A DNA stretch of 64,000 bases, taken from contig NZ_JADQDM010000016.1 in NCBI RefSeq assembly GCF_015694525.1, positions 1-64,000 on the forward strand, in the 5' to 3' direction. The DNA comes from Hymenobacter ruricola (GTDB lineage Bacteria > Bacteroidota > Bacteroidia > Cytophagales > Hymenobacteraceae). The notes under the pieces were generated by a model. That model did not search any database and had not been told where the DNA came from. It saw only the letters and a list, made by a program, of their open reading frames with translations. Below are positions 1-8,807 of this stretch, piece by piece (positions within the stretch are counted from its first letter, which is position 1; every line of letters starts with the position of its first letter). The position numbers and the translations under genes are program-made.

Positions 1-99
1 AACGGCTAGCAGCTTTCTGGGAATGGTGCACTTCGTTTCAGCCCTGTGGTGGCTTCGTTAATTGTCCGTGCAACCTAACTAATTAATCAAGAACGACCA

Positions 100-390
100 A
101 TGGCTTTCTACCGATTTATAAACCTGTCGTTCAAAGGCCATTCCATGCATTTTGGCATTATCAATCGCGCGAACTTTGAGCAGCTGAAAAACCCGGCTCG
201 CATTGCCGCCACTTTAGAGCAGATTTATCCGGGGAAAATAATCCTGGTGCGCGGCCCGGAAACAGCCGGGGTATTCACGACTATTTTGTCGAGCAACCCG
301 GGTCTGAGGGCCCTTGCTGAAGAATTTAACAGCGCCATTGACGGCGGGCCCGCGCTAAGCGGTTTCAGCGACGGGGAGCTTGATTGTTGA
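100..390 (+). CDS. Hypothetical protein, 96 aa
   Basis: I do not recognise this short protein. It has no signal peptide, no membrane segment and no cysteine motif, apart from a C-terminal Asp-Cys end. The middle (PARIAATLEQIYPGKIILVR) reads like a normal soluble alpha/beta protein rather than a reading-frame shadow, and GC is lower than in most neighbours. The ATG at 100 follows an A-rich stretch (aatcaagaacgacca), which suits Bacteroidetes translation starts; an in-frame ATG at 145 is the alternative. No partner gene is visible because the window begins 99 bases upstream, and those bases show nothing I can interpret. Confidence 0.45.
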   Translation: MAFYRFINLSFKGHSMHFGIINRANFEQLKNPARIAATLEQIYPGKIILVRGPETAGVFTTILSSNPGLRALAEEFNSAIDGGPALSGFSDGELDC

Positions 391-493
391 TGGCTCGGGG
401 AATGGGCCGGGGGGTGCCCAAAAACAACTTGCCCCACGCAACCCCGGCCGGGCGCGGCCGGTCAACGCCCTGAACCCCTTAAACCCCTGCTCA

Positions 494-868
494 ATGAAAC
501 GGAAACCCACTCGCCTCGCTACCTGGCTGCTCAGCGGCCTCTGCGCCTTCGCGGCCGTGAGCTGCACCGGCAAAAAAGACGAAATCCAGCCCGAACCGGC
601 CCAGAAACAGGACCTGGTGGCCGTGACTTACGCCCAAACCCAGTGCAACGACCGTTGGGGCCAGGCCCAGGGCACCCAGCAGCTCGTGGCCAAGGCGCAG
701 GCCTACCTCGCCCAGCAGGGCCTCACCCTGAACCAGCCCCAGGCCAGCGTCGCGGGGCCGCCGGCCGTCTGCGCCGCCTGCACGTGCCCCACCGGCCTGG
801 TGCTGGAAGCCACCGTGAGCCCCGCCGACCTGCCCGCCGTGCTGGCCCTGGGCTTCGCCAAAAAGTAG
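494..868 (+). CDS. Putative lipoprotein, 124 aa
   Basis: This is a small exported protein. The N-terminus has basic residues (MKRKPTR), a hydrophobic stretch and a lipobox-like FAAVSC ending at about residue 23, so lipidation and an envelope location are likely. The mature part has a Cys-rich patch (CAACTC) near residue 95 that could bind a metal or form disulfides. I do not recognise a family. The ATG at 494 was chosen because it places the signal peptide at the extreme N-terminus; the open frame continues upstream to 380 without looking like protein. A hairpin lies about 30 bases after the stop. Confidence 0.7.
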   Translation: MKRKPTRLATWLLSGLCAFAAVSCTGKKDEIQPEPAQKQDLVAVTYAQTQCNDRWGQAQGTQQLVAKAQAYLAQQGLTLNQPQASVAGPPAVCAACTCPTGLVLEATVSPADLPAVLALGFAKK

Positions 869-900
869 CTCTGGCCGGCGCTGGCTACAGCCGCACCGCA

Positions 901-931
901 AAGCCCCGCGTCTCACCGGCGCGGGGCTTTG
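901..931 (+). terminator. Terminator-like hairpin after lipoprotein gene
   Basis: An 11-bp perfect stem (AAAGCCCCGCG, 901-911, pairing with 921-931) around a 9-base loop, 32 bases after the stop at 868. The right arm ends in TTT but no long T-run follows, so intrinsic termination is probable rather than certain. Confidence 0.6.
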
Positions 932-1021
932 CGCTTTCAGCCGGCGGCGGCGCAACCACCGGCCGGGCCGCAGAAGGAAGGGTTGGTTGTATCATTGGTT
1001 TCCTTTTAGCTGCCCTTGCAT

Positions 1022-1309
1022 ATGCTGCTCGACGTCGGTTTTGAAACGTTCTTCACTTTTGTGGTCGGCGGCGTCAGCGTGCTGGTGCTGTTGCTGGAAA
1101 TAGCGTTTACTTATGCCTTCTATAAGTCGAAGTCACTGATTACCTTGCTGCTATTCCTGCTGGTTCTCTTTGTGCACCAGGTCGTTGTCCGAACGTTCGT
1201 TTCCCTTGAATTAGTAACTCAGAGCTACTGGATGCTGGCCCCCGGCATCTTTATGCTTTTCATGAATGCGTATCTGGTGTATGCCAAGTACGGCACTCCC
1301 CGACCCTGA
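1022..1309 (+). CDS. Small membrane protein, 95 aa
   Basis: Mostly hydrophobic, with about three predicted membrane segments: residues around 8-30, around 38-58, and around 70-88 before the basic or polar C-terminus (KYGTPRP). No family is recognised. The ATG at 1022 (MLLDVGF) is preferred over a TTG two codons earlier. It is followed in the same direction after 36 bases by another membrane protein, so the two may be co-transcribed. Confidence 0.55.
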   Translation: MLLDVGFETFFTFVVGGVSVLVLLLEIAFTYAFYKSKSLITLLLFLLVLFVHQVVVRTFVSLELVTQSYWMLAPGIFMLFMNAYLVYAKYGTPRP

Positions 1310-1345
1310 AAATCCTTTTTCCAGCGTTAAATCCCACCGTCTTTT

Positions 1346-1903
1346 ATGCCTGCTGCTACTTTGCCCGTCTGGCTGGCCTGGCCCTGCGGGGCGGCTTTTG
1401 TGTTAGGAATTTACGGGCTGGGGCGCGGCATCGGCTGGGCCAGCCGAATGTTCAATCCGGACGCCAACTACTTCACCGTGCCGGCCGACCAGGCCGCGTT
1501 TCGCTTCACGCTCACGGCGGCGGGCGCCTTCGAGGTGTCCTGCACCCGCCCCGGGCGCTGGGGCAGCTATTTCAAGCTGCCCGAAGTCGAGCTGCAGGTG
1601 CGCCGGCTGCCCGACGGGCCGGTGCAACGCCTGGAGCCCAGCCTCTGGAGCATGACCAAGCGCACCAACATGAGCGGCGACACCACCCTGCGCATTGCCG
1701 ATTTCGTGGCCGACGCGCCGGGCGAATACGAACTCCTCAACCACGGCACCACCCAGTTCCACCTCGGCGACAAGCTGAGCATCCTGCCCTCCACGGCCGG
1801 CAAAACGCTGCCCCTGGTACTGCTGTTGCTCGTTTCGGGAATGGCCACCATCGGCGGCTTCGTCGTGGGGCTGATTGCGGCGCTTGGCGGGGTGGGGCGG
1901 TAG
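1346..1903 (+). CDS. Membrane protein with central soluble domain, 185 aa
   Basis: A hydrophobic segment near residues 8-30 and another near 152-180 flank a soluble beta-rich domain of about 110 residues. That domain (for example FRFTLTAAGAFEVSC and ADFVADAPGEYELL) resembles an immunoglobulin-like fold, but no named family is recognised. The topology suggests a periplasmic or cytoplasmic loop held between two helices. It lies 36 bases after the small membrane protein at 1022 and in the same direction. Confidence 0.6.
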   Translation: MPAATLPVWLAWPCGAAFVLGIYGLGRGIGWASRMFNPDANYFTVPADQAAFRFTLTAAGAFEVSCTRPGRWGSYFKLPEVELQVRRLPDGPVQRLEPSLWSMTKRTNMSGDTTLRIADFVADAPGEYELLNHGTTQFHLGDKLSILPSTAGKTLPLVLLLLVSGMATIGGFVVGLIAALGGVGR

Positions 1904-1931
1904 GCCATTCAGGCTCAAGGCTTCGATTAAA

Positions 1932-2327
1932 TCAATTCTCCAGCACTTCTTTGAGCTTGGCCATTTCCTGCTCAATCACTTGCACGGCCTGATAAAACGG
2001 CTCCTCCGGCATCTCGGCCGGCTTGGTGAAGCTCATCATAAAGTGCGCGCCCTCGCTGCCCGCCACCACCCGGCAGGGCACCAGCCAGTTGCCTTCCACC
2101 GGGTCACGGAACTCCTGGTCCAGAATGCCGAATTCTTTGTTCGAGAGCATCTTGACCTGCTGGGTGCCCCGGGGGCCTTCCATGAGCCAGTACCCGTCCG
2201 GCCCGGGCACCGCGCTGAAAACGTTATGAATGGCCCATTGGGGCCAATTGGCCAAGTCGTTGAGGAAATCCCACACCCGCGCGGGGCTGGCCTGGATGTT
2301 GATGGTTTTGGTAACGGTGCTGGCCAT
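1932..2327 (-). CDS. SRPBCC / polyketide cyclase-like protein, 131 aa
   Basis: A START/Bet-v1-like (SRPBCC) helix-grip protein. The N-terminal pattern (TKTINIQASPARVWDFLNDL followed by NWPQW) is the typical first strand, V-helix and W-P-x-W turn of polyketide-cyclase/dehydrase-type proteins, which bind small hydrophobic ligands in an internal cavity. The long C-terminal helix (YQAVQVIEQEMAKLKEVLEN) completes the fold, and the length suits the family. The start at 2327 (MASTVTK) fits the family N-terminus; the frame upstream lacks family features. Ligand and pathway cannot be told from the context. Confidence 0.75.
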   Translation of the reverse strand: MASTVTKTINIQASPARVWDFLNDLANWPQWAIHNVFSAVPGPDGYWLMEGPRGTQQVKMLSNKEFGILDQEFRDPVEGNWLVPCRVVAGSEGAHFMMSFTKPAEMPEEPFYQAVQVIEQEMAKLKEVLEN

Positions 2328-2519
2328 AAAAGCGAGGATGTTGTTGCTGCCGGCAATGAATGGCCAGCTGGAACCCAAATGTATTTAAAAGCCACGGTGC
2401 TGCGTCGTCACTGGCGCGGAAGCAGCTGCCTCGCTGTTCAAGCTGGGCCCCTCCCCCACGCAGCTGGCTTGCCTCGGCCGCGCTGGGCACACAGTGGCAG
2501 GGCGGCCGCTGCTTTACCC

Positions 2520-2550
2520 AAAAAGCCCGCACTCATCGCGCAGGCTTTTT
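2520..2550. terminator. Bidirectional terminator hairpin
   Basis: AAAAAGCCCGC (2520-2530) pairs with GCAGGCTTTTT (2540-2550) with a single mismatch. It gives a T-run on both strands and sits 19 bases beyond the stop of the minus-strand gene ending at 2570, so it most likely terminates that gene. Confidence 0.7.
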
Positions 2551-2569
2551 GGTTGCGGGCCAGGCGGTT

Positions 2570-2776
2570 TCAGAGCACAGCCAGCGCTATCGTAATCAGC
2601 AGCAAGCTCCCAAAGACCGTTGCCAGAACCAGCAGCAGTGCCCCGCCCAACACGCGCTCGACGCGACGGCTGGCCTGGTTTTTCACCGTTTCAAAAATCG
2701 ACACAATGGCCGCGCCAAGCACAATTAAAGCCACTAGTGCAACAAGGGCGAAAAAGACAGAAGCCAGGCCAAACAC
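2570..2776 (-). CDS. Small two-helix membrane protein, 68 aa
   Basis: Two hydrophobic helices (residues about 3-27 and 43-66) are joined by a short charged loop containing Glu, Lys and Arg (FETVKNQASRRVERVL). No family is recognised. Support for a real gene comes from the clean two-helix pattern and from a terminator immediately downstream on the same strand. Confidence 0.5.
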   Translation of the reverse strand: MFGLASVFFALVALVALIVLGAAIVSIFETVKNQASRRVERVLGGALLLVLATVFGSLLLITIALAVL

Positions 2777-2871
2777 TGCGATTTCGTTGAAAAGCGGCGG
2801 CTAAGGTAGGGGGCTGCCGGAATGAAGACCACTGCAGCCCGGCAGGTGCCTGGCACCGCGCGGGCCGCCAG

Positions 2872-3612
2872 CTACCAGGGGCTGATGCCCGTTTCCGGGG
2901 CGTTATCGTCGCTGAAAAACTGGCCGGTGGGGCCATCTGGAGTCATCAGGGCAGCTTTTACCACGCGGGCGGCGGCATCGGGCACGCTGCCGGGGCCGCT
3001 GTGATGGTTGAAATCGGTGGCGGTGTAGCCGGGGTCCACGGCGTTTACTTTGAAGGGGGTGTCGCGCAGCTCGTAGGCCAGCACGATGGTGTACATGTTG
3101 AGCGCGGCCTTCGACGAGCCGTAGGCGGCCGTCTTCACGGCGTAGTATTTCCAGGCCGGGTCAGCGTTCAAACTCACCGAGCCCAGGCCCGAGGTCACGT
3201 TCACGATGCGCGGCGCAGCCGAGGCGCGCAGCAGGTCGAGGAAGGCCTGCGTGGTTTGCACCACGCCGAACAGGTTGGTGTCGAACACCTCTTTGAACAC
3301 GGCCACGTCGGTGCCAATGGCGGTTTGGGGCACGCCCCCGCCGCTGATGCCGGCGTTGTTGATGAGCACGTCGAGGACGCTGGTTTTCTGACCGATGGCT
3401 TGCCGGGCGGCCTGCACGGAGGTGCGGTCGGTGACGTCGAGCTGAACGGGCTCGACCTGGGAAAGGCCTTCGGCGTGCAGCTGGGCCACGGCCTGCTGGC
3501 CGTTTTCAAGCTGGCGGCTGCCGAGGTACACGTAAAAACCTTGTTGTAGAAGCTGACGGGCGGTTTCGAAGCCAATGCTTTTGTTGGCGCCGGTGATGAG
3601 GGCGTGTTTCAT
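2872..3612 (-). CDS. Short-chain dehydrogenase/reductase (SDR), 246 aa
   Basis: A classical NAD(P)-dependent SDR oxidoreductase. The cofactor motif TGANKSIG is at residues 7-14, NNAG near residue 88, and the catalytic Tyr-x3-Lys appears as YGSSK near 170 with a Ser upstream in NVTSGLGS. Length is normal for the family. Substrate is unknown; relatives with TGANKSIG are often annotated as carbonyl reductase-like. An AraC-family regulator is encoded 93 bases upstream on the same strand, so the SDR may be its target or co-transcribed with it. Confidence 0.9.
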   Translation of the reverse strand: MKHALITGANKSIGFETARQLLQQGFYVYLGSRQLENGQQAVAQLHAEGLSQVEPVQLDVTDRTSVQAARQAIGQKTSVLDVLINNAGISGGGVPQTAIGTDVAVFKEVFDTNLFGVVQTTQAFLDLLRASAAPRIVNVTSGLGSVSLNADPAWKYYAVKTAAYGSSKAALNMYTIVLAYELRDTPFKVNAVDPGYTATDFNHHSGPGSVPDAAARVVKAALMTPDGPTGQFFSDDNAPETGISPW

Positions 3613-3705
3613 GGGGAGGGTTTAACGTTGCGTTGATTGAACAACACAAAAGTCCCCCGCCAGGCCCCGGGCCCATAACGGGATTCAAACGAAAGTGTAA
3701 GAAAT

Positions 3706-4656
3706 TCAAACCACCGGCGGCGGAGCAGCGGCCGCCTGGCGCTGGTTGAATAAGGCGCGCAGAGCCGAGGGCGTGGTGCCGGTTTGCTTTTTGAAGAAGT
3801 TGTTGAAATACGTGGGGTATTCGAAGCCCAGGGCGTAGGCGATTCCGGCGGTGCTCCAGCTCGTGTGCATCAGCAGGGCCTTGGCTTCGGTGATGAGGCG
3901 CTCGGCGATGTGCGCGGAAGTGGGCTTGCCGGTGAGCTCGCGCACGGCCCGGTTGAGGTGGTTGACGTGCACCGAGAGCTGGCGGGCAAAGTCGCCGGGG
4001 GTGCGCAGCTGCAGCCCGTGGGCGGGCGAGTCGATGGGAAACTGCCGCTCCAGCAAGCCCTGAAACAGGACCGCGATGCGCGTGGCGGCGTTGGGGTGCT
4101 GGTAGTAGCTGGCCTGGGGCTGCAGCTTCAGGGCCTCGTGAATGAGCAGGTTGAGGTAGTTGCGGATGACTTCCTGCCGGAAAACATAGCCCGAGCTTAA
4201 CTCCTCCAACATCTTGCGAAAGAAGTAGCTGAGGTCGGCGTACTGCGTCTCGTTCACGAGGTACACCGGGTCGGAGCCGAGCCGGAACAGCGGCGACTCC
4301 TGCAGGCTGGCGGCGCGGTCGTTCACGATGAGGAACTCCTCGGTGAACATGCACAGGTAGCCGCCCTGCTCCGCCGAAACGGGCTCCCAGGAATAGGGAA
4401 TCAGCGGGTTGGAGAACACCAGCGCGGGCCGGTCGATGAGCACGCCGCGGGTGGCGTAGTTGTAGCGGCTGCTGCCGGTGAGCAGCGAAATCTTGTAGTA
4501 GTCGCGCCGCCCAAACGTGAGCTTGCGGGTGCTGAACTGCTCGCGGGCGTACACGTTGAATGAGCCCGAGGCGACGATGGCCGGCAGCGGGCTGGCGGCG
4601 GGGGCTTCCGCCTGGCTCAGGGCTGGCAAATCGGATAGCGGGGAAGGCAAAGGCAT
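3706..4656 (-). CDS. AraC-family transcriptional regulator, 316 aa
   Basis: The N-terminal half resembles the cupin-like sensing domain of AraC-type regulators (FNVYAREQF, then RGVLIDRPALVFSNPLIPYS). The C-terminal ~100 residues are a double helix-turn-helix: FARQLSVHVNHLNRAVRELT is the first reader, and the second HTH (STAGIAYALGFEYPTYFNNF, then FKKQTGTTPSALR) is diagnostic of HTH_18. It likely controls the downstream SDR gene. The ATG at 4656 was chosen, but a TATGTTTG element (4660-4667) lies only three bases upstream, implying a leaderless message or a later start. Confidence 0.9.
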   Translation of the reverse strand: MPLPSPLSDLPALSQAEAPAASPLPAIVASGSFNVYAREQFSTRKLTFGRRDYYKISLLTGSSRYNYATRGVLIDRPALVFSNPLIPYSWEPVSAEQGGYLCMFTEEFLIVNDRAASLQESPLFRLGSDPVYLVNETQYADLSYFFRKMLEELSSGYVFRQEVIRNYLNLLIHEALKLQPQASYYQHPNAATRIAVLFQGLLERQFPIDSPAHGLQLRTPGDFARQLSVHVNHLNRAVRELTGKPTSAHIAERLITEAKALLMHTSWSTAGIAYALGFEYPTYFNNFFKKQTGTTPSALRALFNQRQAAAAPPPVV

Positions 4657-4847
4657 GCCCAAACATAAGCAAATCAAACCAAAGGCACCCCTTCTGAAAC
4701 CGAAACTGTGGCGTCCGTGCTTTTCGGAGCCAGCGCCAAGCCGCTCCCGCTGCGAAAGCAACTGCTTTCCGGACCTTTGCCGTATGGTATCCGGCACGGC
4801 TCGCCTGAATTGTGCACTTTTGCAGCCTTACTCCGCTTCCCTCTCCG

Positions 4848-6041
4848 ATGATGCTTACTGCTCGTTTCCGTTATTTTCTGCCCCTGTGCGGGCTGGGCCT
4901 GCTAGCCGCGGCCACCTTGCTGGGCGGGTGCGCGCGCAAGGCCACCGGCACCGCTTCGCGCGACTACCTAGTGTACATCGGCACCAACGTGGCTTCGGAG
5001 CAGGAAAACTCGATTTACCTCTACCGCCTCGCGCCGGCTACGGGCATCCTCACGCCCGTCGGCGCGTACCGGGGCGGGGCCAGCCCCACCTACCTCACCA
5101 TGCCCGCGGGGCGCAAGTTCATGTACGCGGTGAGCGAGACGCAGACGTTTCAAGGGGCCAAAGGCGGCGGGGTGAGCGCCCTGGCGGTGGACCCGCGCAC
5201 CGGTGGCCTTACCCTGTTCAACCAGCAGCCGTCCACCGGTGCCTCGCCCTGCTACATCAGCCTCGACCGCTCCGAAAAGGCGGCCCTGGTGGCCAACTAC
5301 GTGGGCGGCAACGTGGCCCTGCTGCCCCTGGCGCCCAACGGCCAGCTGGCCGCCCCCACCGCCACCGACCAGCACCAGGGCTCCGGCCCCCACAAAAACC
5401 AAAACGGCCCCCACGCCCACTGCATCATTCCGGACCCGGCCAACACCTACGCCTTCGCCGTGGACCTGGGCACCGACCAGGTGGTGGCCTACCGCCTCGG
5501 CGCCACCCAGGGCCAGCTCACGCGCCTGCCCGAGCCCGCCTTCAAGGCCGCGCCCGGCGCCGGGCCGCGCCACCTCGTCTTCCACCCCAACGGCAAGCAG
5601 GCGTATTTGATTAACGAGCTGAACTCGACCGTGACGGCGCTGGCGTATGACGCCGCGGCCGGCAAGTTTCGGGAGCTGCAGACGGTGAGCACGCTGCCCA
5701 AAGGTTTCACCGCCCAAAACTCCGGCGCCGACATCCACATTTCGCCCGACGGCCTGTTCCTCTACGCTTCCAACCGGGGCCACAACAGCATCGCCGTCTT
5801 CGCCATCGACACTTCCAACGGCACGCTGGCCCCCATTCAGCACGTGAACACGCAGGGCAGCACGCCGCGCAACTTCAGCCTCACGCCCTCGGGCCGCCTG
5901 CTGCTGGTGGCCAATCAGAATTCCAACAACGTGGTCACCTTCCGCGTCGACCGGCAAACCGGCCTGCTCATTCCCACCGGCCAAACCGTGGAGGTGCCCT
6001 CGCCCATGTTCGTGCAGGTGGTGGAGGATTTCACGCGGTAA
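4848..6041 (+). CDS. Lactonase-family beta-propeller lipoprotein, 397 aa
   Basis: A seven-bladed beta-propeller of the YbhE/6-phosphogluconolactonase type (lactonase family). The blades are recognisable from repeated phrases such as YIGTNV, ISLDRSEKAALVANYVGGNV, HLVFHPNGKQAYLINELNST and DIHISPDGLFLYASNRGHNS. The N-terminus has a signal peptide with a lipobox-like LLGGC at about residue 28, so it is probably exported and lipidated, unlike cytoplasmic 6-phosphogluconolactonases. Substrate is therefore uncertain. Start at the tandem ATGATG (4848). An inverted repeat follows 23 bases after the stop. Confidence 0.88.
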   Translation: MMLTARFRYFLPLCGLGLLAAATLLGGCARKATGTASRDYLVYIGTNVASEQENSIYLYRLAPATGILTPVGAYRGGASPTYLTMPAGRKFMYAVSETQTFQGAKGGGVSALAVDPRTGGLTLFNQQPSTGASPCYISLDRSEKAALVANYVGGNVALLPLAPNGQLAAPTATDQHQGSGPHKNQNGPHAHCIIPDPANTYAFAVDLGTDQVVAYRLGATQGQLTRLPEPAFKAAPGAGPRHLVFHPNGKQAYLINELNSTVTALAYDAAAGKFRELQTVSTLPKGFTAQNSGADIHISPDGLFLYASNRGHNSIAVFAIDTSNGTLAPIQHVNTQGSTPRNFSLTPSGRLLLVANQNSNNVVTFRVDRQTGLLIPTGQTVEVPSPMFVQVVEDFTR

Positions 6042-6063
6042 AGCCAGGAATACGGAGCCGGAA

Positions 6064-6160
6064 GAACGTCATGCCGAGCGCCAGCAAAGCAGCTTACCCG
6101 CAGTAGTAATTATTTACTTCCACGGTAAAGCTGCTTCGCTGGCGCTCGGCGTGATAGTTA
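6064..6160. repeat. Inverted repeat R1 (family A, divergent)
   Basis: Arms 6064-6100 and 6123-6160. The right arm carries GGTAAAGCTGCTTCGCTG, shared with other family A copies apart from one base, and ends GCTCGGCGTGAT. The loop contains CGCAGTAGTAA and TTACTTCCACGG, echoing the conserved family loop. It lies between two co-directional genes. Confidence 0.85.
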
Positions 6161-6263
6161 ATTCTGTATTCCCGTTGGCCTGGCAACGCGCTTCGTTGCC
6201 ACTCGTAAGCGGGGCATACCTGCCAACCTGCGCCCCGCTGGCTGGCCCTCATTCCTTTCGGCA

Positions 6264-7400
6264 ATGCCCGACCCTTACGAACCCTCCCGCGAGCTGCAAT
6301 TCCCGCTCTACGTGAAACTGCCGCTGATACTGCTGGGGCTGGCCCTGGCCGTGTTCACCATTCACGTGGCCAGCGAAATCATCTTTCCGCTGTTTTTCGC
6401 GGCCATTTTCGCCATCATGCTGCACCCCGTAGAGCAGTGGCTGCTGCGCCACCGGGTGCCCAAGCTGCTGGCCATCACGCTCACGGTGGTGCTGGGCGTG
6501 ACGGCCCTGCTGGGCGTGCTCTACTTCGTGTACGTCGAAGCCTCGCAGCTTTCCAGCCAGATGCCGCTGTTCAAGAAGAAGTTTGCCGAAACCACCGTCC
6601 AGGTGCACCAGTGGCTGCAAACGCGCTTCGGCGTGAGCGACCAGAAACTGCAGGGCTACCTGAGCGAGGCCGGCAACCGGGCCTCGGCGCTGCTGGGCGG
6701 CACGCTCTCGGCGGTGTCGGGGCTGGCGGTGGTGGTCACACTCCTGCCGGTCTACATTTTTCTGCTGTTTCTCTACCAGCGGCGGCTGGTCGATTTCCTG
6801 ACCCAGGTGTTCTCCGGCCGCCGGCAGGATTCGCGGGTGGCCGAGGTGCTGCGCGAAAGCAAGGCCACCATCCAGAGCTACATGGTGGGCCTGCTCATCG
6901 AGGCCAGCATCGTGGCCACGCTCAACACCACGGCGCTGCTCATCATCGGGGTGCCGTATGGGCTGCTGCTGGGCGTACTGGGCGCTTTGCTGAACTTCAT
7001 TCCCTACATCGGCGGGCTCATTGCTATTGCGCTGCCGGTGCTCATGGCTTTCGTCACCAAGCCCGGCTACGGCCACGCCATTGCCGTGGTGGCCGCCTAC
7101 ATGGTCATCCAGTTCGTTGACAACCATTACCTCATCCCGCGCATCGTGGCGTCCAAAATCAAGGTCAACGCCTTGGTGGCCATCGTGGGCGTGCTGGTGG
7201 GCAATGCCATTGGCGGCGTGGCGGGCATGTTTCTGGCCCTCCCCGTCATCGCCATTCTCAAAATCGTGTTCGACCGCATCCCCTCCCTCAAGCCCTGGGG
7301 CATGCTGCTCGGCGACGAGGAAACCCCGCGCGGCCGCAAAATCAACCCACCAACCAAGGAGGCCGAGCAGTCAGAAAAGGTGGCGCCGGGGGTCGGGTAG
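6264..7400 (+). CDS. AI-2E family transporter, 378 aa
   Basis: A polytopic membrane protein of the AI-2E/TqsA-PerM family, whose members are proposed exporters of autoinducer-2 or of ions and small solutes. About eight helices are visible. The conserved C-terminal core is clear: NFIPYIGGLIA near residues 246-256 and DNHYLIPRIVASKIKVNALV near residues 288-307, followed by the GNAIGGVAGMFLALP region. Length is normal. A short hydrophilic C-terminal tail is variable in the family. It stands alone between two inverted repeats; true substrate cannot be inferred. Confidence 0.9.
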   Translation: MPDPYEPSRELQFPLYVKLPLILLGLALAVFTIHVASEIIFPLFFAAIFAIMLHPVEQWLLRHRVPKLLAITLTVVLGVTALLGVLYFVYVEASQLSSQMPLFKKKFAETTVQVHQWLQTRFGVSDQKLQGYLSEAGNRASALLGGTLSAVSGLAVVVTLLPVYIFLLFLYQRRLVDFLTQVFSGRRQDSRVAEVLRESKATIQSYMVGLLIEASIVATLNTTALLIIGVPYGLLLGVLGALLNFIPYIGGLIAIALPVLMAFVTKPGYGHAIAVVAAYMVIQFVDNHYLIPRIVASKIKVNALVAIVGVLVGNAIGGVAGMFLALPVIAILKIVFDRIPSLKPWGMLLGDEETPRGRKINPPTKEAEQSEKVAPGVG

Positions 7401-7425
7401 AGTTGAAGAAAGACTGATATACATA

Positions 7426-7526
7426 GAACGTCATGCCGAGCGCAGCGAAGCATCTCTACCGCAATGGCAATCCAATCGACAGGATTAGTGACTGCGGTAA
7501 AGATGCTTCGCTGCGCTCGGCATGAC
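7426..7526. repeat. Inverted repeat R2 (family A)
   Basis: Left arm 7430-7463 starts GTCATGCCGAGCGCAGCG; right arm 7492-7526 ends GCTGCGCTCGGCATGAC. The stem is about 34 bp with one C/A mismatch. The loop carries GGATTAGTGACTGCGG. It lies in the gap between converging genes. Confidence 0.92.
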
Positions 7527-7560
7527 CGCCTTTGAGTTGCCTCAACGCCTCCTTCGTTTC

Positions 7561-8712
7561 CTACTTCCCGAACAGCTTCCGGGCCTCCACCACGGCCTCG
7601 TCGGCGCTGGCGGCCCAGGCGTCGGCGCCGGTGCGCTCCCACAGGTCAGCGTCGTACACGAAGGGCCGGCCGCCCACCATCACGCGCACGTGCCGGGTGG
7701 CGGGGTCGCGGCGCAGGGCCTCCACCAGCTCGCGCAGCAGCGGCACGTGGTGCGGCATGGAAGCGGCCGTGAGCACCAGGCTCACGCCCTGGTCGGCTAT
7801 CATGCGGCGGATGCTGTCCAGGGGCGTGCTGGCGCCGAGGTAGCTCACGTCCCAGCCGTCGTATTCCAGAAAGTCGGCCACCATTTGCAGGCCGATGGTG
7901 TGCAGGTCGCCGGCCACGCAGGCGGCCAGCAGGCGGCGCCCGTTGCGGGGCGTGCGCTGGAAATAGGGCTGCAGCTGCGCCATCACACCGGCGGTGGCGG
8001 CCGTGCAGTAGTGCTCCTCGGCCACGCTGATTTCGCCGCGGTGCCAGCGGGTGCCCACCTCGCGCTGGGCGGGCTGCAGCACGTGCAGATACAGGTCGCG
8101 CACGTCGGTGCCGGCTTCGGCCTCGGCCAGCAGCAGGCGCTGGGCAGCGGTGCGGTCCGACGCCAGCAGCAAGGTCAGGTAGTCGGCCGTCAGCGAGGCG
8201 AAGCGCGTGGTTTCCGGCGATTTCGTCTCCGCTTCGGCCACCGGGCTCAGCGCGGCCGCCAACGGGGCCGACAGGGCAACCAGGGCCGCGCTCAGAATGC
8301 TGGCCACCAGCACGTACTCGCCCACCGTGAAGCGCAACAGCAAGGCCTGACGCAGGGCGGCAAGTTGCTCGGTGATGGCCGCGGGGCCCAGCTGCTGGCT
8401 GAACTGCAGCACGTGGCCCTCAAACAGGGCCGGGCTGTTCATCAGCACGGCGTTGGCCAGGGCCAGCAGGTGCTGCTGCAGATGGTCGGGGGAATGGTCG
8501 GGGTCGGCGAGGTCCGTCCCGGGGTCGGCGGCAACGGGGAGCTGCTTTGCTGCTGACTCGGCCAGCGCCCCCAACTCTTGGTAGAGCCGCTGGGCAATCT
8601 GCTCGCGCAGCGCTTGGTTGGTGGGCAAAGGCGTGGAAACGGTTTCGGGTAACGAAAGAATGACTCCGGCAATAACTCCGCTCCTACGCAACCCGGGCCC
8701 GGCAGGATACAC
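7561..8712 (-). CDS. B12-binding light-sensor-like protein without HTH, 383 aa
   Basis: The C-terminal ~220 residues combine a methionine-synthase-type cap (B12-binding_2) and a cobalamin-binding Rossmann domain. The cap has Trp-x9-Glu-His (WHRGEISVAEEH, near residues 223-234), a signature of CarH/LitR B12 photoreceptors, and the Rossmann domain has D-L-H-x-x-G (DLHTIG, near 269) where His can ligate cobalt. The N-terminal ~190 residues are helical and unrecognised; there is no MerR HTH as in CarH. A role in light or cobalamin sensing through a partner protein is inferred. The start is uncertain: GTG at 8712 or a TTG near residue 29. Confidence 0.8.
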   Translation of the reverse strand: MYPAGPGLRRSGVIAGVILSLPETVSTPLPTNQALREQIAQRLYQELGALAESAAKQLPVAADPGTDLADPDHSPDHLQQHLLALANAVLMNSPALFEGHVLQFSQQLGPAAITEQLAALRQALLLRFTVGEYVLVASILSAALVALSAPLAAALSPVAEAETKSPETTRFASLTADYLTLLLASDRTAAQRLLLAEAEAGTDVRDLYLHVLQPAQREVGTRWHRGEISVAEEHYCTAATAGVMAQLQPYFQRTPRNGRRLLAACVAGDLHTIGLQMVADFLEYDGWDVSYLGASTPLDSIRRMIADQGVSLVLTAASMPHHVPLLRELVEALRRDPATRHVRVMVGGRPFVYDADLWERTGADAWAASADEAVVEARKLFGK

Positions 8713-8807
8713 GAGTCTACCCGGCCGCGTCCCAAGGCTGTGAGGCTGAGGCAGAACTTTTTCTTAGCGGGCAGCTCACCCGTCTTTTTCCGGACGGTGC
8801 AGCGGTG

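Noticed and set aside
7426..7526. R2 as a simple rho-independent terminator
   Set aside because: No T-run follows either arm, the stem is over 30 bp, and near-identical copies occur between co-directional genes where termination is not needed.
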